A stretch of DNA of 64,000 bases from Diorhabda sublineata (lineage: Eukaryota > Arthropoda > Insecta > Coleoptera > Chrysomelidae). The stretch is taken from the NCBI RefSeq assembly GCF_026230105.1, contig NC_079474.1:43290294-43354293 (forward strand), given 5' to 3'. A model generated the notes under the pieces. It saw only the letters and a program-made list of their open reading frames with translations. It was not told where the DNA came from and did not search any database. Shown here in pieces: positions 62,090-64,000 of this stretch (position 1 is the first letter of the stretch; each line of letters opens with the position of its first letter). Made by a program: the position numbers and the translations under genes.

Positions 62090-62310
62090 GAAAAAGTGGA
62101 AGTATCACAAAAGTGGAAAAAAATGGAGAAAATGATGATGATAAATTCTTTTGGAAAAGCAATATGACAAGAAGAACCATCCGAGGAAATTGAAATAAAC
62201 GTTAGAGTACGGCAAGATTGAATTTTAGCGGTATTAAAAAAATTTTGAAGCTGGAAACACTAAATTATCTCAACTTTGATCTTAGCAACAAAAACCGAGA
62301 TATATACAAC
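62090..62310 (+). pseudogene. Faint reverse transcriptase motif
   Basis: The plus strand gives EEPSEEIEINVRVRQD, close to the 'F.+N.GVRQGD.LSP.LF' motif B of non-LTR reverse transcriptases, followed by degraded sequence. The downstream 66-codon frame (62401-62601) has no recognisable content. Confidence 0.25.
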
Positions 62311-62839
62311 TAATGCAGTATATAGCTTAAAACCATAATACAGAATAAAAGAATAAACCGAGCATACAAATTAAAATCTTGATAAACTGCGATAGAACCA
62401 GTGCTTGTGCTACTTTATATTTTACATCTTCTAAAATTACTTTCAGAAAATAATTTTATAAATTCACTTCGGTGGGAATTCGTGTTTTATATGTATTGGG
62501 GAAATAAAGCAGATAGAATAAAACAAATTTCTGTCTGGTTATATTTTAAACACATAAATTCAGCTTTTGTATATGTTCAGAATAAGGAGAGTCTTTTTTG
62601 AGACTACATCTACTACAATTTCAATGAAAATTGGTTAAGAAACTAATTCTCGCAATCAAAAATCAAATCAAATCAAATTGCTACTGAAGTTTTAAAACAT
62701 GGCAATACTGATGTGAATATGTCAAATCTAACGTTATCATCAAAGAAATTGACATTTTCAATAGTGAACGTACTCAGAACGTTTTGTCATAAGAGTGGTA
62801 TATAATATATAGTTGTTCATAGATACTTGAAACATTGTT

Positions 62840-62995
62840 TTCCAGAATTGTTCGAATAAACCAGGGAAACCACCACGACAATGCGAGCTCTCACACATCA
62901 TTTCAAAAAAATGTCAAACCAAGTCAAACCAAAACATTTCTCCCTATTCCCGCAGATCAGAAATAAATTGATGGGTCAATATTTTTTTACACCTT
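62840..62995 (+). pseudogene. Mariner transposase fragment with HHDNASSHTS motif
   Basis: The plus strand reads RINQGNHHDNASSHTSFQK, and 40 bases later in another frame SLFPQIRNKLMGQYFFT. These are the second catalytic aspartate region (HHDNA.SH) and the 'DFFLFP.LK..L.G..F' region of mariner transposases. The segment between them, with the third catalytic aspartate, is deleted. Nothing recognisable flanks it. Confidence 0.6.
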
Positions 62996-64000
62996 GATGT
63001 TTTTAAAACATATGTTTCTAATTGATTTAAAATCATGCAAAAGTGTATTGATTATAATTGGGAATATTTTGAAAACCAATAAAGTCCTATCCAATTACAA
63101 ATACTTGTTTTTATTTAGCTATCGCTAAACTAAAGTAGCAGCCCTCGTAATAACTACTATGATAAAAAAAGTTATGTTCATACGTATACAAATCCCGGTT
63201 ATAAGAAATGATAGTACTTCTCTCCTTCCATTTGTATATTTATGATTAAAATGTGAAGAGTATTAAAGTGAAGAAGCACGGAGTATTAACCGAAATTGAA
63301 TTGTTTTCCTAATTGACGCAAAGCGAGCGCTCTTTAATCAGAAGACTTGATTATGGTGCAGATATTGTAACCTCCGACAAACCGTGGAAATTTGAGGTCG
63401 AATACATTTTCCTGCAATTCAATTTAATGAGTAAAACAAGTTCAGTTTTGAATAGAATGCTCAGTCTTTTGTTTCGATCATTATTAGGATTTCCACTCTG
63501 GAAATCAAATAAAATACACGTAAAGTTAAGTAAGGTTACCAGAAAGTCAAATAACGTGATTTGAAATAGCTGTAATTAAGACATTAGAAGATAAAGAAAT
63601 AAATGCCTCTTGTTGTCTTCGAAAATATTAGAAGACATACTTTATTCCAGCCAACGAGGTAGAAAGCACCGATAAAAAGAATAAACGTAATAAAACAGCC
63701 TTTTTACAATTCATTACATAAAAAGGAAATTAAGACTTAAACCTGTTGTGACACGAAAGGCAAACTTGCAGTAGTGCCTATATTTCTTGTAAGCGTGAAA
63801 TAAATCCGAATTTATGACTTTTTGTTCGCAATCTGCTAAACTTGGCTTTTCTGGAATTACAACGCGAATTTTTGTCTACTATAATTTTATTTGAATTTAT
63901 TATTATACTAATATAAACCGACGACTTCAAATTATGATGAAAATCGTAATTTTAAAAATTTTAAGATACACAGTTCTCGAAAAATTTGGTATTTTTTATA
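62996..64000. other. No feature seen
   Basis: An 83-codon plus-strand frame at 63313-63564 starts MTQSERSLIRRLDYGADI but shows no family pattern and no splice sites. Confidence 0.4.

Overview
The window is a strongly A+T-rich piece of an arthropod nuclear genome, most likely an insect; a beetle is possible but not proven. The evidence is very low gene density, relics of Tc1/mariner, DDE transposons and non-LTR retrotransposons of kinds common in insects, LTR-like repeats with a TATA box and a TCAGT initiator, and a likely 61-bp intron. There is no rRNA gene, no CRISPR array and no prokaryote-style operon. Most open reading frames are chance frames in A+T-rich DNA.

The one cellular gene I can support is on the minus strand. 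Two exons, 43969-44198 and 27706-28069, encode consecutive parts of the extracellular amino-terminal domain of an ionotropic glutamate receptor, best matched to the NMDA receptor 2 (GluN2) type. Their splice phases fit exactly (2 bases plus 1 base of one codon), so bases 28070-43968 are a 15.9-kb intron. Earlier and later exons were not found, so much of the rest of the window may also be introns of this gene. A second candidate, unidentified, is a two-exon plus-strand fragment at 4540-4861.

The rest is mobile DNA and its debris. DDE transposon relics lie at 5.55-6.04, 7.11-8.48 and 24.08-25.56 kb, the last two with long inverted ends. Tc1/mariner relics lie at 18.6, 20.1, 35.1, 40.3, 58.6 and 62.8 kb. 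The one at 40306-41095 has exact TA target duplications and has lost its catalytic core. Non-LTR reverse transcriptase relics lie at 0.1-0.95, 17.3-18.6, 31.7-32.8, 45.7-45.9, 47.4-48.0, 49.9-50.1 and 60.4-61.1 kb. About nine LTR-like copies of one family are scattered on both strands with no gag or pol between them. A possible Crypton-type C-terminus with a GC-rich hairpin cluster lies at 21.96-22.42 kb.

Two tandem structures stand out: a nearly perfect 232-bp duplication at 12710-13173, and a 14-unit satellite of exactly 172 bp at 56151-58557. The satellite shows a partial five-unit higher-order pattern and shared variants at its two edges, and it ends next to an intact transposase-like helix-turn-helix reading frame.
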